Positions 52,433-61,270 of a stretch of DNA of 64,000 bases are shown here, piece by piece. The translations under genes and the position numbers were made by a program. A model generated the notes under the pieces. It was not told where the DNA came from. It worked only from the letters and a program-made list of their open reading frames with translations, and made no database searches. Origin of the DNA: JAVBKU01 sp031553875 (GTDB taxonomy: Bacteria; Bacteroidota; Bacteroidia; Bacteroidales; Rikenellaceae); NCBI GenBank assembly GCA_031553875.1, contig JAVBKU010000020.1:62001-126000 (forward strand), read 5' to 3'. Positions within the stretch are counted from its first letter, which is position 1; the number at the start of each line of letters is the position of its first letter.

Positions 52433-53023
52433 TTATTTTGCGGAAGAGCCGCCGTATAGTTTTTTCATCAGCCAGGCCATGTTGTTTCCCAGCGATATCA
52501 TGTTGTTGACCCCTTCTTGGTCTTCCATTGCCTCGCCCTCATTACGTCCCATAGCAAAATTCCAGTAGGTGGCCCCGGGGATCATCATGTCGCTGATGGC
52601 GTAGAGGTGGTTTATGGCGTCGTAGGCCGCCACTGCCCCGCCCCTGCGCACGGCGATCACCGCCGCGCCCGTCTTGCGGTAGAGGAACGAGCCGTTGGCC
52701 TTATTCACATAGCCCAGGCGGTCGATCAGCGCCCTCGTTTCGGGCGTTATGTTGGCGAAGTGGGTCGAGGAGCCTATCAGTATGCCGTCGGCATGGCGGG
52801 CCTTGTCGATCCATTCGTTCATATTGTCGGTCTTTATCACACAGCAAAAGTCCTTGTTCTCGAAGCACTTCTTGCAATTGAGGCACCCGTGGATAAGGTG
52901 GCCGCCTATCTGCACGATCTCGGTCTCGATACCCTCGGAGTTCAGGATCTCGCACACCTTTTCCAGGAGCTGGCGGGTGTTGCCCCGCGGCCTGGGACTG
53001 CCGTTGAACGCTACTACTTTCAT
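52433..53023 (-). CDS. Flavodoxin-fold NAD(P)H-dependent oxidoreductase
   Basis: 196 aa from the ATG at 53023, where the family start M-K-V-V-A-F-N-G-S-P-R-P-R-G-N-T lies (FMN phosphate site). The frame is open for another 273 nt upstream, but that part is the antisense of pheS and has no sense. A C-x2-C-x3-C set follows (L-N-C-K-K-C-F-E), like iron-sulfur flavoproteins and related multimeric reductases. I-G-S-S-T-H-F is the second flavin loop. The electron partner and substrate are unknown. Confidence 0.88.
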   Translation of the reverse strand: MKVVAFNGSPRPRGNTRQLLEKVCEILNSEGIETEIVQIGGHLIHGCLNCKKCFENKDFCCVIKTDNMNEWIDKARHADGILIGSSTHFANITPETRALIDRLGYVNKANGSFLYRKTGAAVIAVRRGGAVAAYDAINHLYAISDMMIPGATYWNFAMGRNEGEAMEDQEGVNNMISLGNNMAWLMKKLYGGSSAK

Positions 53024-53049
53024 AATCTGTGCCGTAAAGGGTTGTCGGG

Positions 53050-54075
53050 CTATATCGCCGATTCGAACTGGCTGAGGAATCTCACGTCGTTCTCGAAGTA
53101 GAGGCGCAGGTCCTTCACGCCGTACTTGAGCATCGCGATACGTTCCACGCCCATTCCGAAGGCGAAGCCGGAATATTTCTTGCTGTCGATACCCGAGGCT
53201 TCGAGCACGTTGGGGTCGACCATACCGCAACCCATTATCTCGAGCCATCCGGTGTGCTTGCACACGTTGCAGCCCTTGCCTCCACAGAGGTTGCACGACA
53301 CGTCCACCTCGGCGCTGGGCTCGGTGAAGGGAAAGTACGACGGGCGCATACGTATCTGGGCGTCAGAGCCGAACATCTCCTTGGCGAAGTAGAGGATGCT
53401 CTGCTTCATGTCGGCGAAGGATATATTTTCGTCGAGATAGAGCCCTTCGACCTGGTGGAATATACAGTGGGCGCGGTAGGATATGGCTTCGTTGCGGAAC
53501 ACGCGGCCGGGGCACACCACGCGGATGGGAGGCTGCTGCTTTTCCATCACGCGCACCTGTATGGAGCTGGTGTGGGTACGCAGAAGCACATCGGGATTCT
53601 TGCCTATGAAGAAGGTGTCCTGCATATCGCGGGCAGGGTGCTCGGGCGGGAAGTTCAGCGCCGAGAACACGTGCCAGTCGTCCTCGATCTCGGGCCCCTC
53701 GGCTACCACGTAACCTATGCGGCGGAAGATGTCCACGATCTCGTTCTTGACGATGGATATGGGGTGGCGGCTGCCGATGGCCATATCTCCCCCCGGGCGC
53801 GACATATCGCCGGCTGCATCGGAGCCCTTGGCCGGGGCGGCGTCGAAAGCGTTGCGTAATTCGTTGAGCTTCTCGGTGGCGGCGTTCTTCAGGGAGTTGA
53901 TCCTCTGGCCCAGCTCGCGCTTAAGCTCGGGGCTCACCTGCTTAAATTCTTCGAGTATGTCGTTGAGCTCCCCTTTCTTGCCCAAGATGCTGATCCTGAA
54001 CTCTTCTATTTCCTGCGCGGCCTTCGGCGAAAACTCCTCTACACGTTTGAGCAGGTCGGATATTTTGTTGTTCAT
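53050..54075 (-). CDS. pheS: Phenylalanyl-tRNA synthetase alpha subunit
   Basis: About 341 aa from the ATG at 54075, at M-N-N-K-I-S-D-L-L. The N-terminal coiled coil (to about residue 90) is followed by the class II core: H-P-A-R-D-M-Q-D-T-F-F (motif 1 region), V-F-R-N-E-A-I (motif 2), and G-F-A-F-G-M-G-V-E-R-I-A-M (motif 3). A Cys-rich insertion near residue 275 (C-N-L-C-G-G-K-G-C-N-V-C) is a zinc-like site found in part of the family. pheT is not in the window. Confidence 0.95.
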   Translation of the reverse strand: MNNKISDLLKRVEEFSPKAAQEIEEFRISILGKKGELNDILEEFKQVSPELKRELGQRINSLKNAATEKLNELRNAFDAAPAKGSDAAGDMSRPGGDMAIGSRHPISIVKNEIVDIFRRIGYVVAEGPEIEDDWHVFSALNFPPEHPARDMQDTFFIGKNPDVLLRTHTSSIQVRVMEKQQPPIRVVCPGRVFRNEAISYRAHCIFHQVEGLYLDENISFADMKQSILYFAKEMFGSDAQIRMRPSYFPFTEPSAEVDVSCNLCGGKGCNVCKHTGWLEIMGCGMVDPNVLEASGIDSKKYSGFAFGMGVERIAMLKYGVKDLRLYFENDVRFLSQFESAI

Positions 54076-54077
54076 GG

Positions 54078-54109
54078 CTTGTATGTTAAGCGATATATGT
54101 ATACTTTTG
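54078..54109 (+). promoter_or_regulatory. Promoter of the patatin-like gene
   Basis: CTTG (54078-54081) and TACTTTTG (54102-54109) are 20 nt apart, fitting the Bacteroidetes pattern with one base off in the -33 element. It lies in the 79-bp divergent gap between pheS and the patatin-like gene. Confidence 0.55.
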
Positions 54110-54154
54110 TGGCATAGTGCGCCCCTAACGGGCAAAGTTAAGAATTATTTGCAG

Positions 54155-56446
54155 ATGAGAGGCAAGAAAATAATTTTTCTGACACTGTTCCTCTTGACCT
54201 CCTTTGCAGGGATGAGCCAACGGGTGGGCCTTGTCCTGAGCGGCGGCGGCGCCAAGGGTTTATACCATATCGGGGTCATCCGCGCCCTTGAGGAAAACGG
54301 CATCCCCATCGACTACGTTTCGGGGACCTCCATGGGCTCAATAATAGGAGGGATGTACGCCACGGGCCTCTCCCCCGCCGAGATGGAGAAGATCGTGACT
54401 TCCAACAGGGTGAAGACCTGGATGACGGGCAAGATCGACCCCAAATACTCCTACTACTTTAAACGCATGCGGCAGAACGCCGCGATGATCACCATCCGCG
54501 GCGACTTCAAAAAGAGCAAGCCCTTTGCCCAGTTCCCATCGAACCTTATCTCCTCGGGGCCGCTGGATATGTCCTTCCTCGAGTATTTTTCACCTGCGCA
54601 GGCGGCCAGCAAGGGTAATTTCGACAGCCTGATGGTACCTTTCAGGTGTGTGGCCACCGACGCCACCGACCACAAGGAGGTCGTGTTCAGTAGCGGCAAC
54701 CTGGGCCAGGCTATACGCGCCTCTATGGCTATTCCATTGGTATTCAAGCCCGTGAAAAAAGATTCGATGCTCCTCTACGACGGGGGGCTCTACAACACCT
54801 TCCCCTGGCAGCCTATCGAGGAAGATTTTAATCCCGACATCCTTATCGGGAGCAAGTGCGCCGACTCCAATAGTAATCCCGACGAGAACAGCCTGATGGA
54901 CCAGATATTCTCCATCACCATGCTTCATACCGATTATACTCTCCCTCAGGGTAAGGGGATCATGATAGAGCGAGTGTTCGACGACGTGTCGACCATGGAC
55001 TTCGCGAAGGCCGCCTATGTGATAGCCAAGGGTTATGAGGATGCCATGGCCATGATGCCTGCCATCCTCGAGCGTATTTCCCGCCGCGTGGATCCCGCGG
55101 AGATGGCCCAAAAAAGGGAAGAATATAAGAATAGCCTGCCTCCATTGATGATCGACCAGGTCAATATTTCCGGGCTCAACAGTAAGCAGAGGCAGTATGT
55201 GATCAACACGATGCGCCTCAACCACAAGAAGAAGGATATATATACCTTCCCGGAGGTGGAACGGGAGTACTTCAAGCTGTTGTCCGAGGGAGAGATAGAG
55301 AGCGACTACCCCGGGGTGGAATACAACCAGGCGACGGGATATTTCGACCTCAACCTCCACATGAGGGCCAAGCCCAGTTTCAAGATAATGGTGGGGGGTA
55401 ATATATCTTCCACGTCGCTGACTCAGGCATATATAGGGCTGGAATACAAGCGAATAGGCTTGAATGCCCACAACTATAACTTCGACGGGTATCTCAGTAT
55501 GCTCTACTCGTCGGCGTTCCTGGGCGGGCGCTCCGACATATTCCTGAAGATACCTTTCTTCGTCGATTACGGCCTCCAGTATAACTACTACAACTATTTC
55601 CGCAGTAACGATGGCTTTCTCTCAAAAGGCAACGATCTGGCCTACTCCAAGGCTCTCGATGTCTACGCCACGGCGGCTGTGGGACTCGCCCTGGGGCGTA
55701 ACTCGGTGTTGTCGTTGCGCGCCAACCTGGGCCGCGAGCAATACCGCTATTTCCAGGAGAAGGGGCATGAGGATTCCGACACCCTGGACAAGACCCGCTT
55801 CGACTTCGTGGGCGTGCAGCTGGAGGTGGAGCGCAACTCGCTGAACTATCCCCTGTTCCCTATCAGGGGTACGTACCAGAAGGCGTCGCTCATATTTATC
55901 GACGGACGCGAGAGCTTCTATCCGGGCTCCCATCCCGACCCCTCACAATTTCAAAAAGAGGGCCCCACGGAGAGGTATTGGTTCGGGGCCATGTTCACCA
56001 GGCAGGAGTATTTCAGGGTGGCCAAATGGTTCTCATTTGGGTACGATATCACAGGAGTACTGACCAACCACCCCTCGTTCTACAACGAGTACGCAACCAA
56101 TATCTCCTCGCCAACGTTCGCCCCGACGCTCCACAGCAAGTCGATATATATGAAGGAGTTCCGCAGTAAGGCGTATGTGGCGGCGGGCCTGTTGCCCACC
56201 TTCGAATTCATGGATAAATTCTACCTCCAGAGCGCGGCCTATGCCTACCTGCCCGAGAACCTCGACGGCACCAAGGAGGGTATCAAGCAGAGGTTGCGCT
56301 ATATATTCTCTTCGTCGCTGGTCTATCAGACCATTGTCGGCCCCATCAGCCTCACCCTGTCGAAGTATGATACCAAGCAGAACAACTGGTTCATAACCTT
56401 CAACTTCGGCTTCGCGATATTTAACAAGAAGGGGCTGTTCTATTAG
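54155..56446 (+). CDS. Patatin-like phospholipase fused to an outer-membrane barrel
   Basis: 763 aa from the ATG at 54155, where a signal peptide starts (I-I-F-L-T-L-F-L-L-T-S-F-A-G-M-S-Q). The frame is open 438 nt further upstream, but that part is antisense to pheS. The patatin domain shows G-G-G-A-K-G-L (oxyanion), the nucleophile motif G-T-S-M-G-S near residue 62 and the D-G-G catalytic Asp near 210. After a short POTRA-like part (L-P-P-L-M-I-D-Q-V-N-I-S-G), residues about 460-763 form a BamA/D15-type barrel ending in F-N-F-G-F-A. This matches the PlpD class of outer-membrane lipases, so the enzyme domain is probably in the periplasm or passed outside. Confidence 0.92.
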   Translation: MRGKKIIFLTLFLLTSFAGMSQRVGLVLSGGGAKGLYHIGVIRALEENGIPIDYVSGTSMGSIIGGMYATGLSPAEMEKIVTSNRVKTWMTGKIDPKYSYYFKRMRQNAAMITIRGDFKKSKPFAQFPSNLISSGPLDMSFLEYFSPAQAASKGNFDSLMVPFRCVATDATDHKEVVFSSGNLGQAIRASMAIPLVFKPVKKDSMLLYDGGLYNTFPWQPIEEDFNPDILIGSKCADSNSNPDENSLMDQIFSITMLHTDYTLPQGKGIMIERVFDDVSTMDFAKAAYVIAKGYEDAMAMMPAILERISRRVDPAEMAQKREEYKNSLPPLMIDQVNISGLNSKQRQYVINTMRLNHKKKDIYTFPEVEREYFKLLSEGEIESDYPGVEYNQATGYFDLNLHMRAKPSFKIMVGGNISSTSLTQAYIGLEYKRIGLNAHNYNFDGYLSMLYSSAFLGGRSDIFLKIPFFVDYGLQYNYYNYFRSNDGFLSKGNDLAYSKALDVYATAAVGLALGRNSVLSLRANLGREQYRYFQEKGHEDSDTLDKTRFDFVGVQLEVERNSLNYPLFPIRGTYQKASLIFIDGRESFYPGSHPDPSQFQKEGPTERYWFGAMFTRQEYFRVAKWFSFGYDITGVLTNHPSFYNEYATNISSPTFAPTLHSKSIYMKEFRSKAYVAAGLLPTFEFMDKFYLQSAAYAYLPENLDGTKEGIKQRLRYIFSSSLVYQTIVGPISLTLSKYDTKQNNWFITFNFGFAIFNKKGLFY

Positions 56447-56466
56447 AAATTAGGCCATTAAAAAAT

Positions 56467-56499
56467 ACGAGCGGCGGCCTCAAAAAGGCCGCCGCTCGT
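56467..56499. terminator. Bidirectional terminator between convergent genes
   Basis: ACGAGCGGCGGCCT (56467-56480) pairs perfectly with AGGCCGCCGCTCGT (56486-56499) around CAAAA. A run of A at 56460-56465 supplies the U-run on the minus strand, so it ends the GNAT gene transcript and also stands 21 nt behind the patatin-like gene. Confidence 0.8.
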
Positions 56500-56514
56500 C
56501 ATATGCGCTCGGGC

Positions 56515-57048
56515 TTACTCAAAAAAAGCCATGTCGTATTCCACCTCCCCGCTTACTCCGTCGAGTGCCCCGGGAGTAAACTCCACGGCCATACAGTACT
56601 CCTGCGGGACATCCCACGGGAGGGCGATATTCCATAAGGACAGGGGCTTGTAGCCGAACCGGGGATAATAATCCTTATGGCCGAGAACTATGGCCGAGCC
56701 GTAGCCTCTTTCCGCCGCGAGACGGTGTCCTTCGCGGATCAAAGCCCCGCCTATCCCCTGCCCCTGCATGGCCCTATCCACGGCTACGGGAGCCAGGGCC
56801 AGGGATGAATGGGGGCCTATCTTTACGCGGGTGAACATAATAAATCCCACGATCCTCTCCCCCGCGCAAGCCACCAGCGTAAGCTCCGGCACGAAAGATT
56901 CGCTTTGCCGCAGGCGCTCCACCAGGTAATGTTCGCGGTGGTCGCTGTGTTCGACGCCGAGGAAAGCCTCGCGCACCAATTCCGATACGGTGGCATGGTC
57001 GGCGCGCGTTTCCGGGCGGATTACAAGTTCGTCGAGGGAGAAATTCAT
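56515..57048 (-). CDS. GNAT family N-acetyltransferase
   Basis: A 177-aa protein of the GNAT fold. The acetyl-CoA loop reads R-A-M-Q-G-Q-G-I-G-G-A-L-I (residues about 93-105, the R/Q-x-x-G-x-G/A motif). V-G-F-I-M-F-T forms the central strand, and Y-Y-P-R-F-G-Y near 135 is typical of the YhbS subgroup. The substrate is unknown. It is a single gene in front of the strong terminator. Confidence 0.92.
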   Translation of the reverse strand: MNFSLDELVIRPETRADHATVSELVREAFLGVEHSDHREHYLVERLRQSESFVPELTLVACAGERIVGFIMFTRVKIGPHSSLALAPVAVDRAMQGQGIGGALIREGHRLAAERGYGSAIVLGHKDYYPRFGYKPLSLWNIALPWDVPQEYCMAVEFTPGALDGVSGEVEYDMAFFE

Positions 57049-57103
57049 GAGTATAAAGTGTTATGTATCGCCGCTTCCCGCGGCAGGGCGCAGGGCTTCC
57101 GTC

Positions 57104-57610
57104 TTATAAGGGCTTGCAGGGCGAAGAGTCGTCGGTACAGCCCCTGAAGGTGAAGTACTTCTGCATGGTGTAGCTGTAAACCACGCTGACCAGGGTGGTC
57201 ATTATCTTGGCCCATATAGGGTAGATATTCAAGCCCTCCACGAACAACTTTATCAACGCGTAGTTGAGCAGTATGGCCCCTCCCACCGAGAGCAGGTAGC
57301 GCAGCAGCTGTGTGTGGCCCCTTAACGGAGAGTAACGGAAGGCGATATTCTTGTTAAGCCAGAATCCTGTGAAAAAGGTGATGGGAAACACGCACATGAA
57401 AGCCGCGATGTAGGAAGATATGGCGATAAACGGCAGCTGGACTATATCCTCGCAGATGATATAGTTGTAGAACAGCCAGTAGAGAAATATGTCGAAAGCC
57501 ATATTGCTCCCCCCGCACACCAGATAGCGGAACGTCTGCAAAGGCACGATCCTGCTAATGGGAGGAACGTAGAAGAAATCTATTATGCGTGTCAGCAGAC
57601 GTTGTATCAC
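57104..57610 (-). CDS. GtrA family membrane protein
   Basis: A 168-aa protein with four transmembrane helices (for example F-D-I-F-L-Y-W-L-F-Y-N-Y-I and L-L-S-V-G-G-A-I-L-L-N-Y-A-L). The family pattern F-x-x-V-G/C-G-x-N-M-A and F-W-L-N-K-N-I-A-F-R is present. GtrA-like proteins help to pass lipid-linked sugars across the inner membrane. No glycosyltransferase partner lies beside it, so its pathway is open. Confidence 0.9.
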   Translation of the reverse strand: MIQRLLTRIIDFFYVPPISRIVPLQTFRYLVCGGSNMAFDIFLYWLFYNYIICEDIVQLPFIAISSYIAAFMCVFPITFFTGFWLNKNIAFRYSPLRGHTQLLRYLLSVGGAILLNYALIKLFVEGLNIYPIWAKIMTTLVSVVYSYTMQKYFTFRGCTDDSSPCKPL

Positions 57611-57693
57611 GTGTCTAACGGGTTTTAGGAAATCTTTTCAGCAGACCATAGCAGGTCCTGCGGGGCAAAAGTAAACAATAAATCCGTGAACTG

Positions 57694-59373
57694 CTACTTC
57701 CTGCGCGTATCCTGCGAGGATACGATGCCCCCGTAGCGGCCTCCCTTGAACAGATCCAGCGCGTAGTTTATCTCCGGGTCGGAGGGTATCTTGTGGCGTA
57801 TCACCCCTCCGGAGTAGTGGTAGCGCAGGATTATGGTGTTCTCCAGTATCTGGGATATCTCCACCCGGTAGCGCTCCATATCTTTGCTTTTATCGGTCTT
57901 CACCACGGCCTTTATAGCCTCCACGTTGGAAGATATGGTGTCGAAGTAGCGCTCCTCCTTGGCCCTCTTTATAAGATCCTCGAGGGCGGCGTAGGTGTTG
58001 GATTCGTAGTTGAGGGCCGTGTCGGGCACGAAGGCCACAAAGCGGGCGAACTCCTTGTCGTCGACACGGAATTTATTGGCGTCCACGGGCTGGTTATAAT
58101 GCTTCCTGTAGTAGTCGTTGGCGAAGTCGTCGAACAGGCCTTTGGTATAGAGTTCCATGGTGATATTGCCCATTTCCGGAGCCTGTATCACCTCGTCGGG
58201 CATGATACCGTGGCCGTCGTACACCTTGCGCCCGCCCTTGGTCTTGAACTCGCGGAACAGCGAGTCGGGGACGTTGTGCACGTTGCCGTCCTTGTCGCGG
58301 TGGGCGTAGTCGGCGGCCTGTATGCAGCGGCCGCTGGGGATGTAGTATTTGGCCGTGGTAACCTTCAGGTAGGAGTTATAGCCCAGCGGTCGGGTGCTCT
58401 GCACGAGACCCTTGCCGAAGGTGCGCTGGCCGATGAGCACGGCGCGGTCGAGGTCCTGCAGCGAGCCTGCCACTATCTCCGAAGCCGAAGCCGAAGAGCC
58501 GTTGACCAGTACCGCGAGGGGTATTTTGGTGTCCACGGGGTCGTTCTGGGTGGTGAACGTGGCGTCGATATCCTTGTTGCGTCCGCGCATGGATACCACC
58601 TCCGTGCCCTTGGGAACGAAGAGCGACACTATCTTCACGGCCTCCTGCAATATCCCGCCCCCGTTGCCCCGCAGATCGAGGATAAGGGCCTTGGCTCCCT
58701 TGCTCTTGAGTTCGAGCACGGCGTGGCGGATGTCATCGCTGCAGTTCTCGGTGAAGGTTTCGTGCAGGATGTAGCCTATGCTGTCGCCGAGGATGCTATA
58801 ATACGGGACGCCCGAGATCACTATCCTCTCGCGGCGTATCGACACGGGTTCCGTGGCTCCCGAAACGAGCTTCTTTACGGTCATCTTGAGGATTGTTCCC
58901 GGCTCGCCCTTCATCATGTCGCTCACCTTCTTGCTGTCGAATCCCTTGATACTTTTGCCCCCTATTTCGAGGATCATATCGCCTATTTTAAGCCCCGCCT
59001 TATCTGCCGGGAAGCCCTTGTAGGGTTCGGCTATAATGACGTAATCGCCCTTTTTTTGTATCAGCGAGCCGATGCCCCCGTACTTGCCGGTGGTCATGAA
59101 CTCGAAGTCGCCCATGTCGCTCTCGGGGATCAGCTCGGTGTAGGGGTCGAGATTCGACACCATGCCCTTGCCCGCGTCCACGAGCATCTTGTCGGGGTCG
59201 ACGGGGTCGACATAGTACATGTTGATCTCGCGGAACATGTTGTAAAGGATCTGCATGTTACGACCCAAACGAAAATCGGGATTACCCGAGGAGATGCACA
59301 GTAGCGCCCCCGCTCCCAGGCACAGGGCCGCGATGGAGCCGATGACAGCGCGTTTTTTAAAAAGAGGCTTCAA
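57694..59373 (-). CDS. S41 family C-terminal processing peptidase
   Basis: A 559-aa exported serine protease. An N-terminal membrane anchor or signal lies at residues 8-28. N-L-D-P-Y-T-E-L near 75 is typical of CtpA. A PDZ domain spans about 90-175 (G-I-G-S-L-I-Q then I-L-E-I-G-G-K-S-I). The S41 core holds the nucleophile in N-G-S-S-A-S-A-S-E-I (about 290-299) and the Lys in Q-R-T-F-G-K-G-L-V-Q about 25 residues later. A C-terminal extension of about 150 residues follows. It probably trims periplasmic or outer-membrane proteins. Confidence 0.94.
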   Translation of the reverse strand: MKPLFKKRAVIGSIAALCLGAGALLCISSGNPDFRLGRNMQILYNMFREINMYYVDPVDPDKMLVDAGKGMVSNLDPYTELIPESDMGDFEFMTTGKYGGIGSLIQKKGDYVIIAEPYKGFPADKAGLKIGDMILEIGGKSIKGFDSKKVSDMMKGEPGTILKMTVKKLVSGATEPVSIRRERIVISGVPYYSILGDSIGYILHETFTENCSDDIRHAVLELKSKGAKALILDLRGNGGGILQEAVKIVSLFVPKGTEVVSMRGRNKDIDATFTTQNDPVDTKIPLAVLVNGSSASASEIVAGSLQDLDRAVLIGQRTFGKGLVQSTRPLGYNSYLKVTTAKYYIPSGRCIQAADYAHRDKDGNVHNVPDSLFREFKTKGGRKVYDGHGIMPDEVIQAPEMGNITMELYTKGLFDDFANDYYRKHYNQPVDANKFRVDDKEFARFVAFVPDTALNYESNTYAALEDLIKRAKEERYFDTISSNVEAIKAVVKTDKSKDMERYRVEISQILENTIILRYHYSGGVIRHKIPSDPEINYALDLFKGGRYGGIVSSQDTRRK

Positions 59374-59413
59374 GACTATTTATTTTGATTGTTTGCGATA
59401 TGGAATACGGGGA

Positions 59414-59878
59414 TTATTCTTCCCCGGGGGAGGCGATGAACGCGCGCAGGCGGTACTCTATCTTGACCACCTCCTTGCGGATGCCGTCGAGTATGATGGT
59501 GCCGTCCTGGTCATAAATTTTTACGGTGTCTTCGAACATCAGGAACAATCTCTTGGTTCCTGTGGCTTTGAATATCATCATGCCGTCTTTCTCTTCCTCG
59601 AGGACGAAACCGCTGAGATCCATGGCCTTCATCACGGCTCCGCGTCCGGAAACAAGGTCGCCCGGGATACGTCTTTTGACGAAACCTATCTTGGGATATA
59701 TCGCGGCAAGCATTATGATAACGGCGATCATGGTCCACCCCCTGCGGCTCATGAAGATGCTTTCAACCTGCTCCTCGCCCGAATAAGTGCCGGTCAGGAC
59801 CATGATGCCCAGGATAAGGGCGAAGAGCACGCTCAGCCAGACGAGGTATTTAACACTGCGAATAAAATATCTTTCCAT
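59414..59878 (-). CDS. Small conserved membrane protein of unknown function
   Basis: A 154-aa protein with two transmembrane helices (residues about 12-30 and 48-65) and a soluble C-terminal domain of strands and charged loops (G-R-G-A-V-M-K-A-M-D-L-S-G-F-V-L-E-E-E). It resembles hypothetical proteins I have seen in Bacteroidales genomes, but I recognise no named family. It lies 40 nt upstream of the S41 peptidase gene on the same strand, so a common transcript is likely. Confidence 0.7.
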   Translation of the reverse strand: MERYFIRSVKYLVWLSVLFALILGIMVLTGTYSGEEQVESIFMSRRGWTMIAVIIMLAAIYPKIGFVKRRIPGDLVSGRGAVMKAMDLSGFVLEEEKDGMMIFKATGTKRLFLMFEDTVKIYDQDGTIILDGIRKEVVKIEYRLRAFIASPGEE

Positions 59879-60042
59879 AACTATGTATTCAGAAACTGTC
59901 TCTCTCGGACGGCAAATAACGGGCCGTATCCGATGTTATTGTGTTTTTTAGGGGAGATTCTGCGCCTACCCATATAGGCAAACCCGCCTAAGGGCGCGTC
60001 GCTTGTCTGCCCGTGCCTTTTACCAAAGCTCTAAGGCAAGGA

Positions 60043-61269
60043 TTATCGCACCCTCTGGCGGTAGATCCACAGCGAGTCGTTGCCGAATTTAGCTTTGGCC
60101 GCTTCGGCGTCGCCCTCGGAAGAGGCCTGGTAGATCGACACCATGACCTTGCCCGTGGGCGAAGAGAGTTTGACGAAAGTGAGGGACTTGCCGCTGCCCT
60201 TTTTGCTGTCGGCGATGAACTTGTCGGCATTGGCCTCGACGCTATACACCCCTCCCACGACGTGATAGACCAGGTTGCCTTTGGGAGGCACGGCGGATTT
60301 CTTTGCCGGAGAGGCGGGAGCTGCCGCCCTAAAGGAAGCTGCGGTGATATTGGTAGTGGCCACGGGATTCGCGGGCTTTGCCTGGGGTTGTGCAGTCGGG
60401 GTTGGGGCAAGGGCGGGCTGCGCTTGTGCCTGTGTCTGTACCGGGGCAATAACTTCCTTTGCCGGTTTTTGTGTCGATGCCGCTGCCGGGGCGGGAGCCG
60501 CTGCAGTCTTTTCAGGGACGCTTGCATTCGCTTTGGCCGCCGCCGCTGACGAAGAGCCTATCACGGCCTGTGCCTCATTCGGGAGGTCAGACATGTTGGC
60601 CGCCAGCAGCGCCCTCTCTTCTTCCGCCGCCATCAGGGCGCGGGCGATAGAGTCTTCGGCCGTGTTATCGACGGGGGCCAGGGTAACTATGCTATCGCTG
60701 GCTACGGCTATAGGGGCTTCCTGCTTCAATGCCGGTCCCGAAGGTTTTTTGGCCTTTTGCCTCAGCGAATAAGAGTCGGGGATACCGGGGATATTGATAT
60801 CTCCCGCGTACCACAGGCCTACAACTACGACACACAGGAACAACCCCGTGGATAGTAATATTTTAGCTTTGCGCTGAGGGCTACACCTGCGCACCTTGAT
60901 GGGCTCCTGCCCGAAAGGAGACAGAGCTTCCTCAAGAAGTTGCGAGGGCTTGAAGCCGCTCTTTTCGATGCTCCCCACTCCCTCTATCACGATAGCCGGA
61001 CCGCCCGCATGGGCGTCTCTCCAGCGCATATATACCTCTAGGGCCTCGGCTTCGCTTATCCCGGCCGAGGAGGCCACCAGCGACACTATATTCTGGAGGT
61101 TGGCGCTCTCCTGTACGGAAAAAACGACCCTCCTCGTGGGGGGGATCATACGCCTGCGGCTGATGCCTGTGGCAGGGTTGGGTTTGATCCACAGCGACCC
61201 GATCTTCGGCAGAGTGATACCCTTTCCCTCGGCGAGGGAGGAAAATATCAGGGTTGAAATAGCATCCAT
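60043..61269 (-). CDS. HU-CCDC81/SPOR-domain cell-wall-binding protein
   Basis: A 408-aa protein. The N-terminal 130 residues resemble the Bacteroidetes HU-CCDC81 domains (I-T-L-P-K-I-G-S-L-W-I-K-P, G-P-A-I-V-I-E-G-V-G-S-I). One transmembrane helix follows (I-L-L-S-T-G-L-F-L-C-V-V-V-V-G-L-W-Y, about 137-155), then a long Ala/Pro/Lys-rich periplasmic linker. The last 75 residues form a SPOR-like domain (Y-H-V-V-G-G-V-Y-S-V-E-A-N-A-D-K-F), which binds bare glycan strands at the division septum. It is coded directly behind lgt with a one-base gap. Confidence 0.85.
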   Translation of the reverse strand: MDAISTLIFSSLAEGKGITLPKIGSLWIKPNPATGISRRRMIPPTRRVVFSVQESANLQNIVSLVASSAGISEAEALEVYMRWRDAHAGGPAIVIEGVGSIEKSGFKPSQLLEEALSPFGQEPIKVRRCSPQRKAKILLSTGLFLCVVVVGLWYAGDINIPGIPDSYSLRQKAKKPSGPALKQEAPIAVASDSIVTLAPVDNTAEDSIARALMAAEEERALLAANMSDLPNEAQAVIGSSSAAAAKANASVPEKTAAAPAPAAASTQKPAKEVIAPVQTQAQAQPALAPTPTAQPQAKPANPVATTNITAASFRAAAPASPAKKSAVPPKGNLVYHVVGGVYSVEANADKFIADSKKGSGKSLTFVKLSSPTGKVMVSIYQASSEGDAEAAKAKFGNDSLWIYRQRVR

Positions 61270-61270
61270 A

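Noticed and set aside
53717..54154. N-terminal extension of the patatin-like gene by 146 codons
   Set aside because: The extension is antisense to pheS and is followed by a clear signal peptide at 54155, which must be the true N terminus.
57793..59304. Antisense frame of 503 codons opposite the S41 peptidase
   Set aside because: It has the same cause as other long antisense frames in GC-rich genes; the peptidase motifs are on the other strand.
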